Source: Streptococcus catagoni
Lineage (GTDB): Bacteria; Bacillota; Bacilli; Lactobacillales; Streptococcaceae
Assembly: GCF_011421425.1 (NCBI RefSeq)
Contig: NZ_WPCW01000001.1
Location: forward strand, 372,001 to 436,000
Direction: 5' to 3'
DNA length: 64,000 nt
Part shown: piece after piece, positions 36,956 through 45,694 of the stretch
Layout: each line of letters starts with the position of its first letter
Numbering within the stretch: the stretch's first letter is position 1
Translations under genes and position numbers: made by a program
Notes under the pieces: generated by a model
The model's database searches: none
Told to the model about the DNA's origin: nothing
Seen by the model: only the letters and a program-made list of their open reading frames with translations

Positions 36956-39415
36956 CTATTTTATACTTGCTGAAAATACTTCTTGGTCAGATATACTGTC
37001 TGAAATAAAGGAACCATTACTTGTTCTTTCAGACAAAGATAAAGTCGCTAAATTAACTTGGTATGTTTGACCTGTTTTACTGATAACTTCTAATACTTCT
37101 TGTTCTACTTTTTCATCATCCATATCACTAAAGAGATCAATGTCTTTGCCTGAAGTTGAGCTTTGTACATTGCCTGCTAAAAAGACACGATGGGGTTTGT
37201 TTTTCAATTCACGAAGTAATAAGAGTCCACGATTAGCACGACTTGTAGCTGGTATTTCTTCTACTGCAAGGCGTTTGAGGCTACCTCTTTGAGTTAAAAT
37301 GAAGAAACTATCATTTTTCACCAAAAAGGCTGAGCTTAAACTGTCTTCTGCCTTTAGATTGATCGCTTTAACCCCAGCGGTTTTTAGACCTTGTACTGGT
37401 ACTTCTTCACTTGGAAAGCGCAAAGCATAGCCCTTGTGGGTCACTAACATGATATCTTCGAAATAAATCGGTTCAATGGCCACAATTCTATCATCAGCAT
37501 TTTTTAATTTCGCATATTTTGTTGACTTGGTTCTGTAGGTCCTCCAAGGACTCAATTCAGCACGTTCAAAACGTTTTATCTGACCAAATCGTGTAACTGA
37601 CATATAAAGACCCTTTTCAAATTGATCCACAATTTCAGCATAAAGAATCTTTTCGTCGGTTGCAAAATTTGTTAATTGTTGAGAAAGGTGTTCTCCCACT
37701 TCCTTCCATCGAATATCTGTTAACTCATGTATAGGACGATAGATGACATTTCCTAAATCGGTGAACAGTAAGAGCTGTTGGGTTGTTTTTGCCTGTTTTA
37801 CAAAAATGAGGGTGTCATCATCACGTTTACCAATTTCTTCTATACTTGATGAATTAAAGGATCTTGGGCTAGTCCGTTTGATGTAACCACCACTGGTCAC
37901 ACTGACAAAGGTTTCTTCTTCGATAATCAGACTGGCTGTGTTAATTTCAATGGTCTGTGTTTCTTTTTGAAGTTCAGAAAGACGAGGATTGGCAAACTTC
38001 TTCTTCACCTCACGGAGTTCACGTTTCATTAGATGATACATGGTGGCTTCATCGCTGATAATAGCAGACAAAGTCGTAATCTGATCTCTTAACTCATCTT
38101 CTTCATTTTGTAGGGTCACAATGTCCGTATTGGTTAAACGATACAATTGGAGGGTTACGATAGCCTCTGCTTGCTCTTCTGAAAAGGCATAGCTAACTTT
38201 CAAGTTCTCTTTGGCATCGGATTTATTCTCAGAAGCACGGATTAAGGCAATGACCTCATCTAAAATGGATAAGACACGGATCAAACCTTCAACAATATGC
38301 AAACGCTTTTCTGCTTTTGCCTTATCGTATTTTGAACGTTCAATGATAATATCCTTACGGTGAGAAATATAGCTTGAAAGAATTTTTTGCAGACCTACTT
38401 GTTTTGGAGTACAGTGATCAATAGCCACCATATTAAAATTATAATTAATTTGGAGATCTGTATATTTTAGCAGGTAGTTTAAGACTGTCTCAGTATCGGC
38501 GTCTTTCTTTAATTCAATAGCAATTCTAAGCCCGCTACGGTCGGATTCATCCCGAACTTCGACAATACCAGGAACCTTGTTGTTAACACGAACATCGTCA
38601 ATTCTTTTTACTAAAACAGATTTATTAATTTCATAAGGAATTTCTGTAACAACAATTTGTTCCTTACCACCTTTAAGACTTTCAATAACTGTTTTAGAAC
38701 GAACAACCACACGGCCTTTACCAGTTTCATAGGCCTTTCTTATTTCGTCAGCTCCTTGAATAATACCTCCGGTTGGAAGGTCTGGTCCTGGCAAAAACTC
38801 CATGAGCTTATCTAATGACGCTTTTGGATGGTCAATCATGTAGACAACAGCATCAATAACTTCAGCTAAATTATGAGGGGGAATATCAGTTGCGTAACCA
38901 GCTGAAATACCAGTAGCCCCATTAACCAGTAAATTAGGAAATGCTGCTGGTAAAACGGTGGGTTCTTTTTCAGTGTCATCAAAATTCCAAGCAAAGGGAA
39001 CGGTTCCTTTTTCAATGTCTTCTAATAAATAACCTGAAATTTCAGATAGACGTGCCTCAGTATAACGCATTGCGGCCGGTGGATCCCCGTCCATTGAACC
39101 ATTATTCCCATGCATTTCTACAAGGATCTCACGGTTTTTCCAATCCTGACTCATCCGAACCATGGCATCATATATAGACGAATCCCCATGTGGATGGAAA
39201 TTCCCCATAATATTACCGACAGATTTGGCTGATTTTCGGTAGCCTTTTTCAAAGGTATTACCATCCTTATTCATCGAATAAAGAATACGCCGTTGAACAG
39301 GTTTTAGGCCGTCACGGATATCAGGAAGTGCCCTCTCTTGAATAATATATTTGGAATAGCGCCCGAAGCGTTCTCCCATAATGTCTTCCAAAGACATATT
39401 TTGAACATTTGACAT
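36956..39415 (-). CDS. parC: DNA topoisomerase IV subunit A
   Basis: An 819-residue type IIA topoisomerase breakage-reunion subunit that decatenates daughter chromosomes with ParE. Winged-helix motif ALPDIRDGLKPVQRRILYSM, catalytic Tyr in AAMRYTEARLS and a C-terminal beta-pinwheel (about 500-800) are present. In the quinolone-resistance region the sequence reads HPHGDSSIYDAM with Ser79 and Asp83, the residues seen in susceptible streptococci. It is transcribed after parE but separated by a 470-base gap with repeats, so it may have its own promoter. Confidence 0.96.
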   Translation of the reverse strand: MSNVQNMSLEDIMGERFGRYSKYIIQERALPDIRDGLKPVQRRILYSMNKDGNTFEKGYRKSAKSVGNIMGNFHPHGDSSIYDAMVRMSQDWKNREILVEMHGNNGSMDGDPPAAMRYTEARLSEISGYLLEDIEKGTVPFAWNFDDTEKEPTVLPAAFPNLLVNGATGISAGYATDIPPHNLAEVIDAVVYMIDHPKASLDKLMEFLPGPDLPTGGIIQGADEIRKAYETGKGRVVVRSKTVIESLKGGKEQIVVTEIPYEINKSVLVKRIDDVRVNNKVPGIVEVRDESDRSGLRIAIELKKDADTETVLNYLLKYTDLQINYNFNMVAIDHCTPKQVGLQKILSSYISHRKDIIIERSKYDKAKAEKRLHIVEGLIRVLSILDEVIALIRASENKSDAKENLKVSYAFSEEQAEAIVTLQLYRLTNTDIVTLQNEEDELRDQITTLSAIISDEATMYHLMKRELREVKKKFANPRLSELQKETQTIEINTASLIIEEETFVSVTSGGYIKRTSPRSFNSSSIEEIGKRDDDTLIFVKQAKTTQQLLLFTDLGNVIYRPIHELTDIRWKEVGEHLSQQLTNFATDEKILYAEIVDQFEKGLYMSVTRFGQIKRFERAELSPWRTYRTKSTKYAKLKNADDRIVAIEPIYFEDIMLVTHKGYALRFPSEEVPVQGLKTAGVKAINLKAEDSLSSAFLVKNDSFFILTQRGSLKRLAVEEIPATSRANRGLLLLRELKNKPHRVFLAGNVQSSTSGKDIDLFSDMDDEKVEQEVLEVISKTGQTYQVNLATLSLSERTSNGSFISDSISDQEVFSASIK

Positions 39416-39686
39416 AAATTAAGATACCAAGCCCGTCAGTTGCCAAGTAAAAATAGGAAATCGCCAGCTCATCCTGATGAGCTAGGAGATTTATCTTTTT
39501 TACACCGCAAGAGGCTGGGTTCAATTCCTTTCTGTAGAATTAAAAAGGGACGTTTATAATTGTGAAAGCCTCCCAATGAAAAGAGCCTAGCTAGACTCCT
39601 AGCTTGAACCATTTTCAGTTGAAAAACCTTACTTTAAGACTGAATGAAAAGCACACCAAGCCAACACCTGCTAACATTAAAAGAGA

Positions 39687-39751
39687 AGCTAACCCGACCG
39701 CACAATAGCGGCAAGCGGCTTAGCATTAGCTGCTTCAGCAGCAAGGATAAG
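39687..39751. repeat. 65-bp repeat unit, copy 1, in the parE-parC gap
   Basis: This unit is about 89 percent identical to 39816-39880, exactly 129 bases away. Each ends in the hairpin-forming AGCTGCTTCAGCAGC segment. On the minus strand both copies read open in the same frame as LILAAEAANAK and then AIVRS, followed by a stop. Between 39416 and 39686 the gap also holds a hairpin (AGCTCAT-CCTG-ATGAGCT) but no gene I can support. Confidence 0.75.
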
Positions 39752-39815
39752 AAGATGAACTATTACGACCTGAGACAAGGCAGTCGACTTTACTGACTTG
39801 CCGAAGTAGTAAGTG

Positions 39816-39880
39816 AGTTAGCTTGACCGCACGATAGCGACAAGCGTCTTAGCATTAGCTGCTTCAGCAGCAAGGATAAG
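39816..39880. repeat. 65-bp repeat unit, copy 2, next to the parE stop codon
   Basis: Partner of 39687-39751. Differences are scattered single bases (for example CAATAGCGG against CGATAGCGA). The final 33 bases are identical in both copies. It ends seven bases before the parE stop codon. Confidence 0.75.
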
Positions 39881-39887
39881 TACTCAC

Positions 39888-41837
39888 TTAAAACACCGTA
39901 TTTTCTTCTAAGGTAAACTTAACGTTATCTTCAATCCATTGGCGGCGTGGTGCTGCTTTATCTCCCATGAGAACAGATACTCTGCGCTCAGCACGAGCTA
40001 AATCATCAATGGTTACACGAATCAAGGTTCTTGTTTCTGGATCCATGGTTGTTTCCCATAGTTGGTCTGCGTTCATTTCCCCTAGACCTTTATAGCGTTG
40101 CAACATAGCTCCCTTACCGTACTCTTTGCGCAAATCTTCCAGTTCGCCATCTGTCCAGGCATAGGAAATCTTCTCAGATTTTCCCTTACCTTTTGACATT
40201 TTATAAAGAGGCGGCAAAGCAATATAAACATGGCCTTCTTCCACCAAAGGTCTCATATAACGATAGAAAAATGTTAGGAGCAAAGTTTGAATATGAGCTC
40301 CGTCAGTATCAGCATCGGTCATGATAATGACCTTATCATAATTAATATCTTCAATGGCAAAATCAGCTCCAACTCCTCCACCTATGGTAAAGACCATTGT
40401 ATTGATTTCTTCATTTTTCAAGATATCTGTCATTTTAGCTTTTTCCGTATTTAGAACCTTACCACGTAAGGGCAAAATAGCTTGAAATTTACGATCCCGA
40501 CCTTGCTTGGCAGAACCACCAGCGGAATCCCCTTCGACAAGATAGAGTTCATTTTTCTTAGGATTTTTTGATTGGGCAGGGGTTAATTTACCAGATAAAA
40601 GCCCCTTATCTTTTTTATTTTTCTTACCATTTCTTGACTCATCGCGAGCTTTTCTTGCAGCTTCACGCGCATCTCGAGCCTTTATGGCTTTACGGATCAA
40701 ATTGGATGCCAGTTCACCATTTTCCAGTAAAAAATAGGTTAGTTTTTCAGAAACAATGCCGTCAACAACAGGTCGGGCTAAGGGACTTCCTAGTTTGTCC
40801 TTGGTTTGTCCTTCAAATTGAAGGTGTTGTTCAGGTACAAGAATAGATAGTACTGCTGAGAGCCCTTCACGATAGTCTGAACCCTCAAGATTCTTATCTT
40901 TTTCTTTCAAAAGATTGGTTTTTCTGGCGTAATCATTCATCACTTTAGTGATAGCTGCCTTCAATCCAGTCTCATGACTTCCACCATCTTTTGTACGCAC
41001 ATTGTTGACAAAGGATAGAATGTTATCTGAAAATCCATCATTATACTGCAAGGCCACTTGAACCTGAAAACCTTGTTCACTTCCTTCAACATAAATGACA
41101 GGCGTTAGGGTTTCCTTATCTTCATTTAAGTATTCAACAAAATCCTGCACGCCATTTTCATAATGAAATTCTTCTACCAGAGCTTCATCTCCACGCAAAT
41201 CTGTCAGTGACAGTTTAACTTCTTTAAGGAGGAAGGCAGATTCCTTTAAGCGCTCTGCTATAGTATTAAATTTAAAATCAGTGGTTGAAAAAATCGTATC
41301 ATCTGGCATAAAGGTAACAAGTGTACCTGTTTTGCTCTTGGGTGCAGTGCCGACCTTTTTAAGGCCAGAAACAGGCTTACCACCATTTTCAAACCTTTGT
41401 CGATAAACAGTGCCATCGCGGGTAATTTCAACCTCTAACCAGGCTGATAGAGCATTGACAACAGATGAGCCCACCCCATGAAGTCCTCCAGAAGTTTTGT
41501 AGCCACCTTGACCAAATTTTCCGCCGGCATGTAAAACAGTAAAGATAACCTGAACAGTAGGTATACCCATGGCATGCATACCTGTAGGCATACCACGCCC
41601 ACTATCAGATACGCTGACTGAACCATCCTTATTAATAACAACTTTAATTTCATTACCGAAGCCTGATAATGCCTCATCAACAGCATTATCAACAATCTCC
41701 CATATCAAATGATGTAGGCCAGTGGCATCCGTGGAGCCAATATACATCCCTGGACGTTTTCGAACCGCGTCTAACCCTTCTAAAACTTGGATGGCATCAT
41801 CATTATAATTGTTTATAGTTATTTCTTTCTTAGCCAA
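39888..41837 (-). CDS. parE: DNA topoisomerase IV subunit B
   Basis: A 649-residue GHKL ATPase subunit partnering ParC. ATP-site motifs are EIVDNAVDEALSG, DSGRGMPTGMH and GLHGVGSSVVNALS. The TOPRIM domain carries LVEGDSAGGSAKQGRDRKFQAI and MTDADTDGAHI with the metal-binding acids. The end QRYKGLGEMNADQLWETTMDP is typical. PLRGKVLNTEKAK, the quinolone-interacting segment, looks wild type. It is divergent from plsY with a shared 126-base promoter region, the common arrangement plsY-parE-parC in streptococci. Confidence 0.96.
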   Translation of the reverse strand: MAKKEITINNYNDDAIQVLEGLDAVRKRPGMYIGSTDATGLHHLIWEIVDNAVDEALSGFGNEIKVVINKDGSVSVSDSGRGMPTGMHAMGIPTVQVIFTVLHAGGKFGQGGYKTSGGLHGVGSSVVNALSAWLEVEITRDGTVYRQRFENGGKPVSGLKKVGTAPKSKTGTLVTFMPDDTIFSTTDFKFNTIAERLKESAFLLKEVKLSLTDLRGDEALVEEFHYENGVQDFVEYLNEDKETLTPVIYVEGSEQGFQVQVALQYNDGFSDNILSFVNNVRTKDGGSHETGLKAAITKVMNDYARKTNLLKEKDKNLEGSDYREGLSAVLSILVPEQHLQFEGQTKDKLGSPLARPVVDGIVSEKLTYFLLENGELASNLIRKAIKARDAREAARKARDESRNGKKNKKDKGLLSGKLTPAQSKNPKKNELYLVEGDSAGGSAKQGRDRKFQAILPLRGKVLNTEKAKMTDILKNEEINTMVFTIGGGVGADFAIEDINYDKVIIMTDADTDGAHIQTLLLTFFYRYMRPLVEEGHVYIALPPLYKMSKGKGKSEKISYAWTDGELEDLRKEYGKGAMLQRYKGLGEMNADQLWETTMDPETRTLIRVTIDDLARAERRVSVLMGDKAAPRRQWIEDNVKFTLEENTVF

Positions 41838-41963
41838 AAGTGACCTCCAGATTTTTTCATCCTATTAATCTTACAAGTTTTTTTCAAAATTTGCAAAATT
41901 ATTTTTTATTTTTTCAAAAATAATTGTACTTAGCCTCTCTACAAGCAGGTTTATGATATAATA

Positions 41964-42608
41964 TTGAATATGAAAATGACATTATTAATAATCTTTGCCT
42001 ACTTGTTAGGTTCTATCCCTACAGGCTTATGGATTGGCAGACACTTTTATCATATTAACCTTCGAGAATATGGGTCTGGAAATACTGGAACTACAAATAC
42101 TTTCCGTATTTTAGGAGTTAAAGCCGGTTTAACAACCTTAGCCATTGATCTTTTAAAAGGGACGCTGGCAACATTGTTACCCTTGATCTTTGGTTTAAGC
42201 AGTCTTTCTCCTATTATAATTGGATTTTTTGCTGTTCTAGGACACACCTTCCCTATTTTTGCAAAATTCAAGGGCGGCAAGGCAGTTGCAACCAGTGCTG
42301 GTGTGCTCCTTGGTTATGCACCATTTTATTTCTTATTTTTAGCCTTTGTTTTTATCATTATTCTTTACTTGTTCAGTATGATTTCTCTTTCTAGTGTTTC
42401 AATATCTCTGATCGCTATTGTGACGGTACTGATTTTCCCGGCCTTTTCTTTCTTGCTCCCACGCTACGATCTTATTTTGATTCTGGTTGTCATGCTTTTG
42501 GCCTCTATTATCATCTATCGTCATCGTGATAATATAGGAAGAATTAGCAGACACGAGGAAAACCTTGTCCCTTGGGGATTGAACTTAAGTAAACAAAAGA
42601 AAAAATAG
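41964..42608 (+). CDS. plsY: Glycerol-3-phosphate acyltransferase PlsY
   Basis: A 214-residue integral membrane enzyme with five or six helices that acylates glycerol-3-phosphate from acyl-phosphate, the first step of phospholipid synthesis. Conserved loops are [50 protein letters not shown] and the C-terminal HRDNIGRI segment. TATAAT lies at about 41957, close to the ATG at 41970 as well; MNMKMTLL and MKMTLL are both possible starts, the latter having slightly better spacing. Ends in a terminator. Confidence 0.93.
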   Translation: MNMKMTLLIIFAYLLGSIPTGLWIGRHFYHINLREYGSGNTGTTNTFRILGVKAGLTTLAIDLLKGTLATLLPLIFGLSSLSPIIIGFFAVLGHTFPIFAKFKGGKAVATSAGVLLGYAPFYFLFLAFVFIIILYLFSMISLSSVSISLIAIVTVLIFPAFSFLLPRYDLILILVVMLLASIIIYRHRDNIGRISRHEENLVPWGLNLSKQKKK

Positions 42609-42639
42609 AAGTCCCACTCAGATGAAGGGGACTTTTTTC
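42609..42639 (+). terminator. Intrinsic terminator of plsY
   Basis: AGTCCC and GGGGACT pair around a 14-base loop, followed by six T. Confidence 0.8.
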
Positions 42640-43235
42640 TATGCCTGATAAACTACCTTCCCCTTAGCTATGGTATATTTCACAAGACCTTTCAATTCTT
42701 CTCCAACAAAAGGAGAATTACTTGCTTTTGATGCAAACTGCTCAGCTCTACTGTTCTTTTTTCCTTGTCAGAAAAAATAAGAAGATCAGCAGAACCATTT
42801 TCAGCCAGATAACCTGCGGGAAGTTGGTATAATTGGGCGGGATTCAGTGACATCTTTTCAAGTAATTCCATCAAGGACAAATGACCTGGTTCTACTAAAT
42901 AAGTTAAACCTAAAGATAAAGACGTTTCTAAGCCTATCATTCCTGAGGGAGCTTGTTTGATATCTGCATTATTTTTTTCACTAGTATGATGAGGAGCATG
43001 ATCCGTTGCTATAATAGAGATAACACCAGATTTTAAACCTTCAATAATAGCCAGACGGTCTTTTTCGTCTCGTAAAGGAGGGGTCATTTTGGCATTGGCA
43101 CCAGCTCTCAATAAAAGGTCCTCTGTCTTAGAAAAATGTTGTGGGGCCACTTCAGCTGTGACCTTAGCTCCTAAGTTTTGAGCAAATTCAACCACTTTTA
43201 GGATCCATTAGACGACCATTTTTTATCAGTAACAT
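42639..43235 (-). pseudogene. pyrC: Dihydroorotase PyrC, disrupted by internal deletion and frameshift
   Basis: A good start (GGGAGG, ATG at 43235) gives [15 protein letters not shown], the beginning of PyrC, and then a stop. The sequence resumes in another frame at [20 protein letters not shown] and continues through [19 protein letters not shown] and [11 protein letters not shown], the C-terminal half of dihydroorotase. About 220 of some 420 codons are missing, including the metal-binding HxH near the N-terminus. Near 42748 a further one-base loss shifts the last 35 codons ([22 protein letters not shown] is in another frame). The gene cannot make active dihydroorotase, the third step of pyrimidine synthesis. 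It follows ung by about 25 bases, as in relatives. Confidence 0.93.
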
Positions 43236-43260
43236 GCTTCCTCCCTCTTTTGTCGAAAAA

Positions 43261-43911
43261 CTATGCCAGCCAATTAATAGGCGTAATACCCTTACTTTCT
43301 AAGAAAGCATTGGTCTTTGAAAAGGGCTGGCTGCCAAAAAATCCACGATAGGCAGATAGAGGGCTAGGATGAGGGCTTTCAATAATATGATGAATAGGAT
43401 TAGTGATTAAAGCTTTTTTCCTACGAGCATAGCCACCCCATAGGATAAAAACAATTGGTTCTTCTTTCTCATTTGCTGCTTTGATAACTGCATCTGTAAA
43501 AGGTTCCCAGATCATATTGGCATGGCCATTAGCTTGATGTTCTGGTACTGTTAAGCAAGCGTTTAAAAGGAGCACTCCCTGTTGGGCCCATGATGTCAGA
43601 TCATGATGTCTTCGCTCACCTATGTCACTTTCTAATTCCTTTAAAATATTTTGCAATGATGGCGGAGCTACAAGAGAATCTGGTACAGAAAAAGACAAAC
43701 CTTGGGCCTGGTCTGGACCATGATAAGGATCCTGTCCTAAAAGGACAACCTTCATATCCTCATAGGCTGTCACCCTTAAAGCCTTAAAAACGTTTTCTCT
43801 TGGTGGATAAACAATGCCCCTTTGGTATACCTGATCCATAAAATGGTTAATTTCTGAAAAATATCCCTTGGGTAACTGTTCTTTTAACTTTCTTTTCCAG
43901 GTTGATTCCAT
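43261..43911 (-). CDS. ung: Uracil-DNA glycosylase
   Basis: A 216-residue family 1 uracil-DNA glycosylase that removes uracil from DNA. Catalytic motif [18 protein letters not shown] with Asp61, and the DNA-intercalating loop [14 protein letters not shown] near the C-terminus. I place the start at the ATG at 43911 (MESTWKRKL), preceded by AAAGG, rather than the in-frame ATG at 43956, because family members begin here. It is immediately upstream of the pyrC remnant and was probably co-transcribed with it. Confidence 0.94.
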   Translation of the reverse strand: MESTWKRKLKEQLPKGYFSEINHFMDQVYQRGIVYPPRENVFKALRVTAYEDMKVVLLGQDPYHGPDQAQGLSFSVPDSLVAPPSLQNILKELESDIGERRHHDLTSWAQQGVLLLNACLTVPEHQANGHANMIWEPFTDAVIKAANEKEEPIVFILWGGYARRKKALITNPIHHIIESPHPSPLSAYRGFFGSQPFSKTNAFLESKGITPINWLA

Positions 43912-43990
43912 ACTCTTTGACCTTTCTTTGTCACTATACATTAGAAACTTTAACACTACTTAAACCCTATTTTAACACAAAAAGCTAGTA

Positions 43991-44024
43991 AAAAACCCAG
44001 ATTTTTAGTATTGTCTGGGTTTTT
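43991..44024 (-). terminator. Terminator after the amino-acid permease gene
   Basis: AAAAACCCAGA and TCTGGGTTTTT form an 11-bp stem with a 12-base loop. It separates the ABC genes from ung. Confidence 0.82.
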
Positions 44025-44039
44025 ATTCGTTTTTTAGCT

Positions 44040-44687
44040 TTAATAGAGGAGTTTCTTTTCCAAATACGCTTGGTATTTTTCAAGTAAAAAGGTCAGCATC
44101 CAGTAAATAAGAGCCACAAGAACATACATTGACATATAATCCCACTCCCTGCTGCCAACAATTTTTGCCTTTTGAAAAATATCAGGCACTGTAATCATGG
44201 CTGCTAGGGAAGAAGATTTGACCATATCAATAATAACATTTCCTAAGGGTGGTACTGCTATTCTTACAGCCTGAGGAAGTATAATTTTCCTTATAATACT
44301 GGAATAAGGTAGGCCTAAAGACTTTGCGGCCTCCCATTGTCCTATGTCTATTGCATCAATTGAAGCTCTAAAAACTTCGGAAATATAAGCAGCGCTGACC
44401 AGTGAAAAACCAATCAGAGCACACAGTAGAGCTGGCAACTGGATACCGTAATAAGGTAGACCAAAATACAAAACAAAGAGAACAACAATCATTGGTACCC
44501 CACGCATCATGGACACATACAATTTGACCAAGAAACTGCTGAACTTCTTGTTAAGTCTTCTGATCAGGGTTAATAACAAGCCTAAAAAGAGACCTATGAC
44601 AAAACTAAGCAAGGCTATTCCCAAAGTATAAGGTAGGCCTTCAATAACATAGCCCAAACTCCGCCAAATCAGTTTTAAGTTAATCAT
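44040..44687 (-). CDS. Polar amino acid ABC transporter permease
   Basis: A 215-residue permease of the HisM/GlnP family with three to five helices and the EAA loop (IDAIDIGQWEAAKSLGLPYSSI with ILPQAVRIAVPPLGN). It would form a homodimeric channel served by the lipoprotein encoded 17 bases upstream. No ATPase gene lies in this block, so an ATPase encoded elsewhere must be used. The substrate cannot be fixed; cystine or another polar amino acid is likely from family similarity. Confidence 0.9.
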   Translation of the reverse strand: MINLKLIWRSLGYVIEGLPYTLGIALLSFVIGLFLGLLLTLIRRLNKKFSSFLVKLYVSMMRGVPMIVVLFVLYFGLPYYGIQLPALLCALIGFSLVSAAYISEVFRASIDAIDIGQWEAAKSLGLPYSSIIRKIILPQAVRIAVPPLGNVIIDMVKSSSLAAMITVPDIFQKAKIVGSREWDYMSMYVLVALIYWMLTFLLEKYQAYLEKKLLY

Positions 44688-44704
44688 ATGAACCTACAAT
44701 TCAC

Positions 44705-45571
44705 TTATTGGACATCTTTGGTATCAATAAGTGGTAATTTTTTATCTTTTCCAAAAGCCTTTGTTAAATCTTGGCCACCATAATAAGTTTCAGATATCTT
44801 CTTCAAACTACCGTCTTTTTTCATGGCCTTAAGTGTCTTATTTATTTTATTGAGGAGAGTCTTGTCTTTTTTACTCATAACAATCCCTTGCTCAGTAGGA
44901 TTGTATTGAACCTCACTCATTTTGACATTAAGTTTTGGATTTTTAGATTTCATAAAGTCCACAAAGAGCTTTTGAGCGGGATAGTCATTGGGAATAAAAT
45001 CTGTACGACCATTGGCCACATCATTTAAATAGACGTCATTAGAAACATTATCATAGGAGACTAATTTTGCCCCTTGTTTCTTAGCCACTTTCATGTACTC
45101 AGTGCCTTCAGCACCAGCTGCTTTTTTATCTTTCCAGTCACTCAAATCTTTCTTACTAATGCCAGAACTACCATCTGCACGAACAATCAAGCCACCCACT
45201 CCGTATTTGTAGGGTATGGACATATTGTATTTAGCTTGGCGCTTTTTAGTAATATCAAAATTATTCAATGAAACATCTACACGACCACTATCTAGAGAGG
45301 TAAAAGCCTGATCAAAACCTGTTTCTACAAATTTCACTTTAATATGAAGGCGTTTGGCCACTTCCTTCATCATATCAACTTCATATCCAACCAGTTGGTT
45401 CTTATCATTATAGTATGAAGTGGGTTGATAGGTTGTTGGTGTAGCCACTCTTAAGAGACCTTTTTCTTCAATCTTACCCCAAGTACTTTCTTTGCCCCCT
45501 TTGTCAGAAGCACATGCTGTCAAGGACAAGGCAGCAAAAGCTGTAACCAGTAATTTATAACGTCTTTTCAT
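44705..45571 (-). CDS. Amino acid-binding lipoprotein of an ABC transporter
   Basis: A 288-residue family 3 solute-binding protein with a lipobox ending LTAC (Cys20). The mature part has LLRVATPTTYQPTSYYNDKNQLVGYEVDMMKEVAKRL, the family signature for polar amino acids, and FDQAFTSLDSGRVDVSLNNFDIT. It captures the amino acid outside the membrane for the permease encoded next. AGGAGTATTTTTTC precedes the ATG. It is the first gene of a two-gene operon that lacks an ATPase. Confidence 0.9.
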   Translation of the reverse strand: MKRRYKLLVTAFAALSLTACASDKGGKESTWGKIEEKGLLRVATPTTYQPTSYYNDKNQLVGYEVDMMKEVAKRLHIKVKFVETGFDQAFTSLDSGRVDVSLNNFDITKKRQAKYNMSIPYKYGVGGLIVRADGSSGISKKDLSDWKDKKAAGAEGTEYMKVAKKQGAKLVSYDNVSNDVYLNDVANGRTDFIPNDYPAQKLFVDFMKSKNPKLNVKMSEVQYNPTEQGIVMSKKDKTLLNKINKTLKAMKKDGSLKKISETYYGGQDLTKAFGKDKKLPLIDTKDVQ

Positions 45572-45694
45572 TAGAAAAAATACTCCTTTTTGATAATATC
45601 CTTAGTATAACATTATCTTAAAGCATCCCTAGATAAGAAAGCTTATAAAAGAAGGAGAACTATTATAGGATAGTTTTCTTATTATATATCACAA

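Noticed and set aside
36956..39415. Quinolone-resistance mutation in ParC
   Set aside because: Ser79 and Asp83 are the usual susceptible residues.
42692..43195. A complete short dihydroorotase-like gene
   Set aside because: It starts with an internal GTG without ribosome site, lacks the N-terminal metal-binding half and has a shifted C-terminus, so it is treated as part of the pyrC pseudogene.
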